From: Nocardiopsis chromatogenes YIM 90109 | GTDB taxonomy: Bacteria > Actinomycetota > Actinomycetes > Streptosporangiales > Streptosporangiaceae | Direction of reading: 5' to 3' | Assembly: GCF_000341185.1 (NCBI RefSeq) | Contig: NZ_ANBH01000339.1 | Location: forward strand, 1 to 34,911 | DNA length: 34,911 nt | Part shown: piece after piece, positions 25,323-33,322 of the stretch | Layout of the letters: each line of letters begins with the position of its first letter | How positions within the stretch are numbered: position 1 is the first letter of the stretch | Notes under the pieces: model-generated | Seen by the model: only the letters and a program-made list of their open reading frames with translations | Told to the model about the DNA's origin: nothing | The model's database searches: none | Program-made: the position numbers and the translations under genes

Positions 25323-25351
25323 GTAATACCGACCGAACGTTCAGTTAGAAA
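25323..25351 (-). promoter_or_regulatory. Candidate promoter of paaABCDE
   Basis: On the minus strand TATTAC (25323-25328) is a fair -10 box, with TTTCTA (25346-25351) 17 bp upstream as a weak -35 box. The start codon is 19 nt after the -10 box. The PaaR-like operator fills the spacer, so repressor binding would exclude RNA polymerase. Confidence 0.45.
25328..25349. promoter_or_regulatory. PaaR-like operator upstream of paaA
   Basis: A 22-bp imperfect palindrome centred on AACGTT. Read on the minus strand its arms are TCTAACTG and CGGTCGGT. It resembles the PaaR site described in Corynebacterium (half-sites ACTnACCG and CGGTnAGT around a central CG; from memory) and the second site at 27209-27230. 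It sits in one of the few AT-rich stretches, right before paaA. Confidence 0.7.
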
Positions 25352-25427
25352 TTACCGCCCGGCGAAGGGCGGGGTCAACGGTGCGGCCCCGCCCTGTGCG
25401 CCTCATCCGGGTCCGGGCGGCCCCGGC

Positions 25428-27098
25428 TCAGCCGTGCCGGCGGGACTGGACGAAGTTGAACCGCCCGGCCACGAACGCCGGGTCGGTCAGCGACGTGGTG
25501 GCCGCCCGGTTGGCGCCGCTGCCGTGGTAGTCGCTGAAGGCCGCGGACTGGTTGACGAACACCTGCCCGGTCAGGTTCTCCGACAGGTTCACCCCGGCGT
25601 CCAGGGCGGCCTTCTCCGCCTCTGTCAGCACCTCCTCGGAGGTGGAGTAGACCGACGCGGTCAGCGCACCCCGGCGTCCCACGCTCTCGCGCAGCAGCCG
25701 CAGCGACTCCTCGGTGCCGGAGGTGGGCACGAGGAAGGAGATCGGGCCGAAGTGCTCGCGGCCGTAGACGTCGTCCCGGTCGGGGCCGACCCTGACCACG
25801 GCCGGGGTGCGCACGGTGGCGTCGGCGAAGTCCGGATGGGCGACCTCCTCGGAGCGCCGCACCGGCTCGCCCAGCCCTTCTGCGGCCGACAGCCGCTCCA
25901 GCACCCCATCGTTGGCGATGGCGCCCAGCACCCCTGCGGCCTTGGCCGGGTCGCCCAGCAGCCGCCCGAGCGCGCCGGACAGGTCCTCGGCGACGTCGTC
26001 GGCGCTCTTGTGCCCCTCGTCGGTGTCGATGCCCCCGGCCGGAAGGAAGATGTTCTGCGGGGTGGTGCACATCTGCCCGCTGTACAGCGACAGCGAGAAC
26101 GCCAGGTTGCCGAGCATCCCCTTGTAGGAGTCGGTGGAGTCCACCACGACGCCGTTGACCCCGGCCTTCTCGGTGAACACCGCGGCCTGGCGGGCGTTGG
26201 CCTCCAGCCAGTCGCCGAACTCGCTGGAGCCGGTGAAGTCGATGATCCGCACCTCGGGCCGCAGCGCCAGGTCGGCGGCGATCCGGTCCTCAGGGCGCTC
26301 GGCGGCCAGCAGTACCGCGTCGGGGTCGAGACCGCACTCGGCCAGCACGTCGCGGGCGACGGCCACGGTGATCGCCAGCGGCATCACCGCGCGCGGGTGC
26401 GGCTTGGCGATGACGGTGTTGCCGGTGGCCAGGCTGGCGAACAGCGCCGGGTAGGCGTTCCAGGTGGGGAAGGTGTTGCAGCCGATGAGCAGGGAGACGC
26501 CGCGCGGCACCGCCGTGAATCGCTTCTCCATCACCAGCGGGTCGCCCTTGCGCTGCGGCTTCTCCCAGCGCACGGTGCCGCCGTAGCCGGTGGTCATGTC
26601 GTGGCCGTAGGCGACCGCCTCCAGGCCGCGCTCCTGGGCGTGCGGGCCGCCCGCCTGGAAGGCCATGACGAACGCCTGCCCGCTGGTGTGCTGCACGGCG
26701 TGCGCCATCTCGAAGCTGCGCTTGTTGATGCGGTCCAGGATCTCCAGGCAGATCCCGGCGCGCGCGTCCGGCCCGGCGTCCCGCAGCGGCCCGGCGGCCT
26801 TCTGCGAGGCCGCGATGAGCGCATCGGCCCCGGCGCGCGGGTAGCCCGTGCCGAGGGCCAGGCCGTAGGGGGAGCGCTCGGTGACCACGCGGTCCCCGGT
26901 GCCGGGGTGGCCCTCCAGCGGGAAGTCGCGGCCCAGGTAGGCCTCGAAGGCCGCCTTCCCGGCCGGGGCGGCCTCCTCCCCGTAGACCTTCGGGCTCGGC
27001 GACTCGGGGTAGGGCGACCAGAAGTACCGGCCGCGGATGGCGCCGACCGCCTCCTCCAGGGTCTTGCGGTGCCGTTCGTAGAGCTCGCTCGGGTCCAT
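25428..27098 (-). CDS. paaN: Phenylacetic acid degradation protein PaaN (aldehyde dehydrogenase family)
   Basis: A 556-residue aldehyde dehydrogenase-like protein of the PaaN group, thought to oxidise the ring-opened semialdehyde in phenylacetate breakdown where the fused PaaZ is absent. Motifs: LLIGCNTFPTWNAYPALFAS (cofactor region), FTGSSEFG, FTEKAGVNGVVVDS with the conserved Glu, and SGQMCTTPQNIF with the candidate catalytic Cys. The start at 27098 was chosen because MDPSELYERH begins the family-like sequence and GGGAGAGG lies upstream; a frame to 27140 adds only Arg-rich sequence. Its stop is 125 nt upstream of paaA, same strand. No PaaZ-type hydratase domain is attached, so the ring-opening hydrolase must be elsewhere. 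Confidence 0.92.
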   Translation of the reverse strand: MDPSELYERHRKTLEEAVGAIRGRYFWSPYPESPSPKVYGEEAAPAGKAAFEAYLGRDFPLEGHPGTGDRVVTERSPYGLALGTGYPRAGADALIAASQKAAGPLRDAGPDARAGICLEILDRINKRSFEMAHAVQHTSGQAFVMAFQAGGPHAQERGLEAVAYGHDMTTGYGGTVRWEKPQRKGDPLVMEKRFTAVPRGVSLLIGCNTFPTWNAYPALFASLATGNTVIAKPHPRAVMPLAITVAVARDVLAECGLDPDAVLLAAERPEDRIAADLALRPEVRIIDFTGSSEFGDWLEANARQAAVFTEKAGVNGVVVDSTDSYKGMLGNLAFSLSLYSGQMCTTPQNIFLPAGGIDTDEGHKSADDVAEDLSGALGRLLGDPAKAAGVLGAIANDGVLERLSAAEGLGEPVRRSEEVAHPDFADATVRTPAVVRVGPDRDDVYGREHFGPISFLVPTSGTEESLRLLRESVGRRGALTASVYSTSEEVLTEAEKAALDAGVNLSENLTGQVFVNQSAAFSDYHGSGANRAATTSLTDPAFVAGRFNFVQSRRHG

Positions 27099-27166
27099 TG
27101 GGCGGCCTCTCCCTACGCGTCGTCGCGTCCAGCTGCGCATTCGGGCACCGGTGGCCGTCGCGCCCC

Positions 27167-27199
27167 TTGACAGGGCCCCGGCCGGTGGTGCTTGTCTAT
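27167..27199 (+). promoter_or_regulatory. TTGACA-containing candidate promoter for paaK
   Basis: TTGACA (27167-27172) is a perfect -35 hexamer, but the best -10 candidates downstream (TTGTCT at 27192, GTCTAT at 27194) are weak and spaced 19-21 bp. The PaaR-like operator begins 10-17 bp further on and could block elongation or initiation. Confidence 0.35.
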
Positions 27200-27208
27200 G
27201 CCGTACTT

Positions 27209-27230
27209 ACTAACCGACCGTTCGTTCAGG
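27209..27230. promoter_or_regulatory. PaaR-like operator between paaN and paaK
   Basis: The site has arms ACTAACCG and CGTTCAGG around a central CG, agreeing with the half-sites ACTnACCG and CGGTnAGT at all but two positions. It lies in the 196-bp divergent gap, 111 bp upstream of paaN and 65 bp upstream of paaK, and resembles the paaA site. Together the two sites define a local regulon. Confidence 0.75.
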
Positions 27231-27294
27231 CCGCAAGGGTCCGTCCCCGCGCCGCCGGGGTGTCCCGAGGCGCGCCAGCCGAAAGGACGCCGCC

Positions 27295-28641
27295 GTGACC
27301 GACCCGTCCCCCCACGCCCCCGCCCCCGGCGGCCGGCGCCTCGGTCCCGCCCCCGGCCCCGGGATGCTCGACCCGATGGAACGCGCCGACCGCGGAATGC
27401 TGGAGGAGCACCAGCTCAAGCGGCTGCGCTGGACGCTCTCCCACGCCTACGCCCGGCAGGGCTTCTACCGGCGCAAGTGCGAGGCGGCCGGGGTGCACCC
27501 CGACGACCTGCGCTCCCTGGCCGACCTCGCCCGCTTCCCCTTCACCACCAAGGAGGACCTGCGCGAGGCCTACCCCTACGGCGCGCTGGCGGTGCCGCAC
27601 GACAAGGTGCTGCGGCTGCACGCCTCCAGCGGTACCACCGGACAGGCGACCGTGGCCGCCTATACGCGCGGCGACCTGGACATCTGGTCGGACCTGGTGG
27701 CCCGGTGCATCCGCGCCTCGGGCGGGCGGCCCGGCCAGAAGGTGCACGTGGCCTACGGGTACGGGCTGTTCACCGGCGGGCTGGGGGCGCACTACGGCGC
27801 CGAGCGCCTGGGCTGCACGGTCATCCCCGTCTCCGGCGGGCAGACCTCCCGGCAGGTGCGGCTCATCGCCGACCTGGAGCCGGAGACCATCATGGTCACC
27901 CCCTCCTACCTGCTCACCATCGCCGACGCGATGCGCGCCGAGGGGACCGACCCGCGGTCCACGTCGCTGCGCACCGCGATCCTGGGCGCCGAGCCGTGGA
28001 CCGAGGACATGCGCGCCGAGATCGAGGAGGCCTTCGACCTGCACGCGGTCGACATCTACGGGCTCTCGGAGGTCATGGGCCCGGGGGTGGCCAACGAGTG
28101 CGTGGAGACCAAGGACGGGCCGCACGTGTTCGAGGACCACTTCCTGCCCGAGGTGGTCGACCCGGTCGACGGCGGCCCGGTGCCCGACGGCGGCGAGGGC
28201 GAGCTGGTGTTCACCTCGCTGACCAAGGAGGCCATGCCGGTGGTGCGGTACCGCACCCGGGACCTGTCGCGGCTGCTGCCCGGCACCGCGCGGCCCGCGT
28301 TCCGGCGCATGGCGCGCATCTCCGGCCGCAGCGACGACATGATCGTGCTGCGCGGGGTCAACCTGTTCCCCACCCAGATCGAGGAGCAGGTGCTCCGTGT
28401 CCCGGCGCTGGCGCCCCACTTCCAGATCGTGCTGCGGCGGCCGGAGCGGCTGGACGAGATGACGGTGCGGGTGGAGGCGCGCGCGGGCGTGGCCGACCGG
28501 GAGCGCGTCCAGGCCGGGCGGGTCCTGGCCGATGCGGTGCGCGAGCACACCGGGGTGGGCGCCACGGTGGAGGTGCTCGACCCGGGGACGCTGGAGCGCT
28601 CCTCCGGCAAGGTGCGCAGGACGGTCGACGAGCGGCCGTGA
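27295..28641 (+). CDS. paaK: Phenylacetate-CoA ligase PaaK
   Basis: A 448-residue adenylate-forming ligase that activates phenylacetate to phenylacetyl-CoA, the first step of the pathway. Motifs: HASSGTTGQATVAAYT (AMP/phosphate loop, about residues 109-124), YGYGLFTGGLGAHYG, DIYGLSEVMGPGVANEC, and GRSDDMIVLRGVNLFPTQIEE, all characteristic of PaaK. The GTG start is preceded by GAAAGGA about 7 nt upstream. It starts with a 20-residue Pro/Gly-rich stretch. It is divergent from paaN across the PaaR-like operator, and the TetR gene follows on the same strand. Confidence 0.95.
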   Translation: MTDPSPHAPAPGGRRLGPAPGPGMLDPMERADRGMLEEHQLKRLRWTLSHAYARQGFYRRKCEAAGVHPDDLRSLADLARFPFTTKEDLREAYPYGALAVPHDKVLRLHASSGTTGQATVAAYTRGDLDIWSDLVARCIRASGGRPGQKVHVAYGYGLFTGGLGAHYGAERLGCTVIPVSGGQTSRQVRLIADLEPETIMVTPSYLLTIADAMRAEGTDPRSTSLRTAILGAEPWTEDMRAEIEEAFDLHAVDIYGLSEVMGPGVANECVETKDGPHVFEDHFLPEVVDPVDGGPVPDGGEGELVFTSLTKEAMPVVRYRTRDLSRLLPGTARPAFRRMARISGRSDDMIVLRGVNLFPTQIEEQVLRVPALAPHFQIVLRRPERLDEMTVRVEARAGVADRERVQAGRVLADAVREHTGVGATVEVLDPGTLERSSGKVRRTVDERP

Positions 28642-28715
28642 CGTCGGACACCGTTGGCGATCAGGGCGGCGATGCGCACTCCGGGACCGTTTCGGCCGGG
28701 GTAGATTCACCCTCT

Positions 28716-29354
28716 GTGTCCCGCTCCACCGCTTCCGGCCCCCCGCCCGGCCCCTCCGTCTCCGCGCGCCGCCGCGCCGGCAGGCCCGGCCACGACGCCG
28801 ACTCGGTCCTGCGGACGGCGGTGCGCGTGTTCAACGAGCGCGGGTACGACGGGACCAGCATGGAGGACCTCGCCCGCGCGCTGGGCGTGACCAAGTCCGC
28901 CATCTACCACCACGTGTCGGGCAAGTCCGAGCTGCTGCGCCAGTCCCTGGACCGGGCGCTGGACGCCCTGTTCGCCGTCACCCGCGAACCGGAGGCCACC
29001 GGCGGTCCGGTGCTGGGGCGGCTGGAGCACGTGCTGCGCGGCAGTGTGCTGGCGCTCGTGGAGGAGCTGCCGCACGTGACCCTGCTGCTGCGGGTGCGCG
29101 GGAACACGGCGGTGGAGCGCCGGGCGCTGGAGCGGCGCCGCGAGTTCGACCGGTTCGTGGCCGACCTGGTGCGCGAGGGCGTGGCCGAGGGCGCGATCCG
29201 GCCCGACGTCGACCCGGACGTGGCCGGGCGGCTGCTGTTCGGGATGGTGAACTCCCTGGTGGAGTGGTACCGGCCGGGCGGCGGCCTGGACGCCGAGGGC
29301 CTGGCCGCCCAGGTCGCGGCGGTCGCCTTCGAGGGCCTGCGCACCCCTCACTGA
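28716..29354 (+). CDS. paaR: TetR-family regulator, probable phenylacetate repressor PaaR
   Basis: A 212-residue TetR protein. The helix-turn-helix spans about residues 26-72, including YDGTSMEDLARALGVTKSAIYHHVSGKSELL; the C-terminal domain has WYRPGG, typical of this regulator group. It follows paaK on the same strand, and two TetR-type palindromes lie in the cluster, so a repressor released by phenylacetyl-CoA is likely, as shown for PaaR in other bacteria. The GTG at 28716 has no Shine-Dalgarno sequence, but TAGATT lies 8 nt upstream as a possible -10 box of a leaderless mRNA. An alternative start, GTG at 28638, overlaps the paaK stop as GTGA and adds 26 residues of less typical codon use. 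Confidence 0.87.
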   Translation: MSRSTASGPPPGPSVSARRRAGRPGHDADSVLRTAVRVFNERGYDGTSMEDLARALGVTKSAIYHHVSGKSELLRQSLDRALDALFAVTREPEATGGPVLGRLEHVLRGSVLALVEELPHVTLLLRVRGNTAVERRALERRREFDRFVADLVREGVAEGAIRPDVDPDVAGRLLFGMVNSLVEWYRPGGGLDAEGLAAQVAAVAFEGLRTPH

Positions 29355-29669
29355 CCTCGGGGGCCGACCTGGGGGTCGGCCTGGGGGAGAGCGCCGTCGT
29401 TCCGCTGTCCTCACGTTTCGGGTCCCCGCGTCCGTCGGCCCCGCCCTCCCGGCGATGGTGCCGCCGCCGGTCGGCTCCGGCGTGCGCATCCGCGCGCTCC
29501 GCGGCGTTCACCGGAATCGCGGACGCCGGTCTCGTCGGCACCTTCGTCCGGAACACCGCCGGGGTGCCGCCCCTTTCCCGCTTGTCCACAGGGTGCGTGG
29601 CACACCCGGTCCGGCCGTGCCCGGGCCGCTACCGTGTGCAGCAGGTGCACCCGGAGCGAGGAGGATGCC
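29355..29669. other. Intergenic region between paaR and the AlkP-like membrane protein gene
   Basis: This 315-bp gap holds a hairpin right after paaR (29362-29381) and the ribosome binding site of the next gene (GAGGAGG, about 29658-29665). In between I see no convincing gene; the frames open here are Arg/Ala-rich and end without a domain. TACCGT (29631-29636) might be a -10 box, but no good -35 box accompanies it. Confidence 0.6.
29362..29381. terminator. Perfect 8-bp hairpin after paaR
   Basis: GGCCGACC and GGTCGGCC pair around TGGG, 7 nt after the paaR stop. It probably ends the paaK-paaR transcript. Confidence 0.65.
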
Positions 29670-32195
29670 GTGCCTGTGGGGGGACGGGCTGCCCGGCCCG
29701 CGGCCGCGGTGAAGGCGCCGGGCACCGCCCTGCCGTCCGCCTCCGCCGCCCCGGCCGTGCTCGCCGCTCTGGCGGCCGTGGCGCTCGTGGCGGCCCTGGT
29801 GTCCGCCCTGGTCGCGGCCTCCCCGGCGCCGCCCGCATCGGCGACGCCCTCCCCGCCCTCCCCTTCCGAACCCTCCGCCCCCTCCGCACAGCGGCCTCCC
29901 TCCGGCGGTCCGGTGGTGCTCGTCGGCGTGCCGGGGCTCATGTGGGAGGAGATCGACCCCGACACCATGCCCGAGCTGTGGGGGCTGGCCGAGGACGGCG
30001 CCATCGGCGACATGTCGATCCGCACCGCCACCTCGCGCACCTGCCCCGTCGACGGCTGGCTCACCGTCTCGGCCGGGCAGCGCGCCTTCAGCGAGCGCCA
30101 GCGGCACTCCATCTGCGAGCTCCCGGTCCCGCCCGCCCGCGACGGCGAGGGGGCGGTGGTCCAGGACTACGCCGACCACGTCGCGGTCAACGCCGCCTCG
30201 CCCTACGGCGCGCGCGTGGGGCTGCTCGGCCGCGCCGTGCACGAGGCCGGGGGGACCACCCTGGCGGTCGGCCCCGGCGCGGCACTCGCCGCCGCCGACG
30301 AACAGGGCCGGGTCGATGCCTACCTCGCCAACCCCGCCGCCCTCACCGAGGAGCGGGTGGCCGACGCCTGGCTGACCGTGGTCGACCTGGACGGGCTGTC
30401 CGACCTGTACCTGGACCCGCCGGTGGACCCGGAGGCCTCCCCCGGCCCCGACGCCTCCCCGGAGGGCACGTCCGAGCCCGAGCCCGACCCGGTGCTCAGC
30501 GCCGACCGGCTGGAGGCGCTGTCGGCCATCGACGAGCGGATCGGCGACGTGGCCGACGCCCTGCCCGAGGACGCGACGCTGATCGTGGCCGGGGTGTCCG
30601 TGGAGGCCGGGCGGTCCAACCTCAACGCGGCGCTGCTGCACGGCCCCGGCCCCTCCGGGGGCGGGTACGACGGGCGCTACCTGACCTCGGAGTCGACCCG
30701 GCGCGACGGCCTGGTCACCCTCACCGACACCACCACCACCCTCCTGCGGTCGCTCGGGGCGGACCCGCCTCCCGCGACGGTGGGGCGGTCCTGGGCGCCG
30801 GTGGAGCGCCCCGCCGACCTGGACACCGCCGTGGGGCGGCTGGCCGAGTTCAACACCGCGGCCAATGTGGTCGAATCGCTGATGGCGGGGTTCTTCAGCC
30901 TGCTGGTCGCCATCCAGCTGCTCATCTACGCCACGGCCGCCTACGCGGTGCACCGGTGGGGCGAGCGCGACCGGGACAAGCGCGCGGCGGTGCTGGGGGC
31001 CACGCGGGCGGTCGCGCTGGGCGGGGCGTCGGTCCCCGTGGCGAGCTATCTGGCCAACCTGGTGCCCTGGTGGTCGTTCCCCGTGCCCGAGGTGGCCCTG
31101 CCGCTGTGCGTGCTGCTGTTCGCCTCGCTCATCGTCACCGCGGCGCTGGCGGGTCCGTGGCGCAAGGACATCCTGGGGCCGATGACGGTGGTCGCCGGGA
31201 TCACCACGGCGGTGCTGTTCACCGACATGTGCACCGGGGCGAACCTGCAGATGAACTCGCCCATGGGCTATACGCCCATCGTCGCCGGACGCTTCTACGG
31301 GCTCGGCAACATCGCCTTCGCGACCTTCTCCACCGGCATGCTGATGGCGGTGGCCGGGGCCGCGCACTACCTGATCGCGGCCGGGCGGCGCCGCACGGCG
31401 GTCGCGGTGGCCGCGGCCGTCGGCGGGGCGACCGTGCTGGTGGTGGGCTGGCCCGGGCTGGGCACCGACTTCGGGGGGCTGTTCGCCCTGGTGCCGGGGC
31501 TGGCCGTGACGGTGCTGATGATCGCCGGGCGCAAGGTGACCCTGGTGCGGATGGCCGCGGTGTGCGCGGGCGGCGCGGTGGTGCTGGCCGCGGTCGCCTA
31601 CTGGGACTACCTGCGCCCGCCCGCCGAGCGCAGCCACTTCGGGCTGTTCGCCGGGCAGGTGCTGGAGGGCGACGCGTGGCCGATCGTGCAGCGCAAGCTC
31701 GGCGCCATGCTCGGCACCCTGGGCAACTGGCAGCTCACACTGCTGGCCGGGTGCGCGCTGCTGTTCCTGTTCGCGGTGCTGAACAAGCCGACGAACTGGC
31801 GGATGGGGGCGCTGCAGCGGGCCTACGAGTACGCGCCGATGCTGCGCGCCGGGCTGACCGGGTCGCTGGTGACGGCGCTGGTGGGGTTCGCCGCCAACGA
31901 CTCGGGCATCGCCATCCCGGCGCTGGCGCTGACCGTGGCGGTGCCGCTGACGCTGTCGGCGGCGACCTGGGTGCTGCGGCGCGAGGGCCCCGGCTACGCG
32001 TGCGTCCGGGGCGCGGCGGGCGACGGGTGCGGCTCCCCGGGGCCGAAGGGGTCCACGGACCCCGGCGGCACTGAGGGGCCTGAGGGGCCCAGCGGCCCCG
32101 GGGGGCCGGGCGGGGACGGCGGGGACGGCGGGGACGGCGGCAACGGCGAGGACGGCGGGGTCAGTCGTCGAACCCCTTCGCGAAGTCCACGGTGA
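29670..32195 (+). CDS. Large membrane protein with alkaline-phosphatase-like domain
   Basis: An 841-residue protein with an N-terminal hydrophobic anchor (about 22-50), a Pro/Ser-rich linker, an extracytoplasmic domain at about 80-390 and some nine hydrophobic segments from about 400 to 775. The domain begins VVLVGVPGLMWEEID and has TATSRTCPVDGWLTVSAGQR, with Asp/Glu and Thr where alkaline-phosphatase-superfamily enzymes bind metal; the second metal half is not clear. The layout recalls lipid-linked phosphotransferases, with a soluble AlkP fold and a membrane channel, but I do not recognise the family by name. The C-terminal tail (from about 777) is collagen-like, built of GxP and GGD repeats. 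The GTG start follows GAGGAGG. The last 35 bp overlap the convergent dioxygenase gene. Confidence 0.78.
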   Translation: MPVGGRAARPAAAVKAPGTALPSASAAPAVLAALAAVALVAALVSALVAASPAPPASATPSPPSPSEPSAPSAQRPPSGGPVVLVGVPGLMWEEIDPDTMPELWGLAEDGAIGDMSIRTATSRTCPVDGWLTVSAGQRAFSERQRHSICELPVPPARDGEGAVVQDYADHVAVNAASPYGARVGLLGRAVHEAGGTTLAVGPGAALAAADEQGRVDAYLANPAALTEERVADAWLTVVDLDGLSDLYLDPPVDPEASPGPDASPEGTSEPEPDPVLSADRLEALSAIDERIGDVADALPEDATLIVAGVSVEAGRSNLNAALLHGPGPSGGGYDGRYLTSESTRRDGLVTLTDTTTTLLRSLGADPPPATVGRSWAPVERPADLDTAVGRLAEFNTAANVVESLMAGFFSLLVAIQLLIYATAAYAVHRWGERDRDKRAAVLGATRAVALGGASVPVASYLANLVPWWSFPVPEVALPLCVLLFASLIVTAALAGPWRKDILGPMTVVAGITTAVLFTDMCTGANLQMNSPMGYTPIVAGRFYGLGNIAFATFSTGMLMAVAGAAHYLIAAGRRRTAVAVAAAVGGATVLVVGWPGLGTDFGGLFALVPGLAVTVLMIAGRKVTLVRMAAVCAGGAVVLAAVAYWDYLRPPAERSHFGLFAGQVLEGDAWPIVQRKLGAMLGTLGNWQLTLLAGCALLFLFAVLNKPTNWRMGALQRAYEYAPMLRAGLTGSLVTALVGFAANDSGIAIPALALTVAVPLTLSAATWVLRREGPGYACVRGAAGDGCGSPGPKGSTDPGGTEGPEGPSGPGGPGGDGGDGGDGGNGEDGGVSRRTPSRSPR
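32111..32160. repeat. GGGGACGGC-type tandem repeat at the 3' end of the AlkP-like gene
   Basis: The unit GGGGACGGC occurs about four to five times with small changes and encodes the GGDGG tail. It stops right at the end of the dioxygenase gene (32161), so repeat growth is limited by the opposite-strand gene. A similar Gly/Asp tail ends the unknown protein at 7621-8406. Confidence 0.6.
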
Positions 32196-33000
32196 CCCGG
32201 TGCATCTCGCGCCGCTCGGTGTAGTCGGGCACCGCGTAGTGCTGCACCGCCCGGTTGTCCCAGAAGGCGATGGTGCCGACCTCCCAGTGCAGCCGCACCT
32301 GGTACTCGGGGCGGCGGATCTGGTCGCACAGCATCGGCAGGATCGCCTCGTTCTCCCACTCGTCCAGGCCGCTGATGCGGGTCACCGAGCTGCGGTGCAC
32401 GTAGAGCAGGCGGCGGCCGGTCTCGGGGTGGGTGCGCACCACGGGGTGCTCGCGGGGCGGGAAGCGGCGCTGCAGGTCGGCCAGGTCGAGGGGGTGGCCC
32501 TTGGACATGGCCTTGAGGACGCCGGGGGTGATGTCGTGCACGGCGGTCAGGGAGTCGGCCAGCGCGCGCACCTCCGGTGAGAGCCCGTCGTAGGCGGCGC
32601 ACGCGCTGGCCCACAGGGTGTCGCCGCCGACCCGGGGCAGCACGACGGCGCGCAGGATGGAGCCGTGCGGCGGGTGGGGCATGAAGGTGTTGTCGGCGTG
32701 CCAGCTGTCGCCGCCCTCGCCCTTGGGGCTGGTCTGGTTCAGCACGTGCATCGCGTCGGCGACCAGGTCGCCGGTGGGCTCCTTGGCCTTCATCGGCGGG
32801 GTGTTCAGCTCGCCGAACCGCAGCGCGAAGCGGACGTGCTGCTCGTCGGTGATGTCCTGGCCCCGGAAGAAGAGCACGCCGTGGTCGAGCAGCCCGCGGT
32901 GGACGGCGGCGACCTCCTCGCCGGACAGGTCCTGGCCCAGATCCAGGCCGGTGACGTAGGCGCCGACGCGCGCGGTCGCCTTGGTGAACTCGATGGCCAT
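32161..33000 (-). CDS. TauD/TfdA-family Fe(II)/2-oxoglutarate dioxygenase
   Basis: A 279-residue non-haem iron dioxygenase. The facial triad is complete, H101 and D103 (WHADNTF) and H254 (AVQHYAV), and R264 or R268 should bind 2-oxoglutarate; spacing matches E. coli TauD (H99, D101, H255, R266). Other family motifs are GVLFFRGQDI and GDTLWASACAAYDGLSP. It may free sulfite from taurine or another sulfonate, or hydroxylate a different small acid; no sulfonate transporter lies nearby, so the substrate is open. Its 3' end overlaps the convergent membrane-protein gene by 35 bp, which forces both frames to be conserved there. GGGAGGCGTCC precedes the ATG. Confidence 0.9.
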   Translation of the reverse strand: MAIEFTKATARVGAYVTGLDLGQDLSGEEVAAVHRGLLDHGVLFFRGQDITDEQHVRFALRFGELNTPPMKAKEPTGDLVADAMHVLNQTSPKGEGGDSWHADNTFMPHPPHGSILRAVVLPRVGGDTLWASACAAYDGLSPEVRALADSLTAVHDITPGVLKAMSKGHPLDLADLQRRFPPREHPVVRTHPETGRRLLYVHRSSVTRISGLDEWENEAILPMLCDQIRRPEYQVRLHWEVGTIAFWDNRAVQHYAVPDYTERREMHRVTVDFAKGFDD

Positions 33001-33322
33001 GCCGGGACGCCTCCCAGTGAAGCAAGCAGTTGCTTGGTTGTGGTGAGGCTAACACTCCACCCCGACTGTGAGCACGCTCGCGCTTCACTCATGTCACGAA
33101 TAGGCCACAGCCGTGTGGTATCGTCCGGGGCGGAGGCGTGTTCTAACCTCCTTAGCAACCAGCGGGCGTGAGAGTTCCAGCCCACGGGTCGCCCCGCAGG
33201 CCGCGTCCGGCCCGGCCACCCGCACCCGGCCGCCCGCTCCGGCGTCGAGCGATCGCCGACGACGAAGACCACGCAGATGCCGGTCCCGACCAGGCGCCCG
33301 GCACGAGGGGTAGAGCCACACG
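33001..33322. other. Divergent intergenic region between dioxygenase and STAS genes
   Basis: This 322-bp gap should carry promoters for both genes. Seen in it: a palindrome 20-36 bp upstream of the dioxygenase start (33020-33036) and a small hairpin CCACA-GCCG-TGTGG (33105-33118). The part from about 33010 to 33160 has lower GC than the rest of the window, as expected of promoter DNA. I see no gene in it and no clear -10/-35 pair. Confidence 0.6.
33020..33036. promoter_or_regulatory. Overlapping palindromes upstream of the dioxygenase gene
   Basis: CAAGCA-GT-TGCTTG (33023-33036) is a perfect 14-bp palindrome, overlapping a second one, AAGCAA-GCAG-TTGCTT (33020-33035). It is 20 bp upstream of the dioxygenase ATG. 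The size fits a MarR- or TetR-type repressor site; no regulator gene is adjacent. Confidence 0.5.

Noticed and set aside
28532-32074. An 1180-codon plus-strand frame across paaR and the AlkP-like gene
   Set aside because: It is Arg/Gly/Ala-rich shadow sequence crossing the paaR terminator; the other frames hold recognisable proteins.
32111-32160. GGGGACGGC repeats as a CRISPR-like array
   Set aside because: The units are contiguous with no spacers and are in frame with the protein tail, so they are coding low-complexity repeats.
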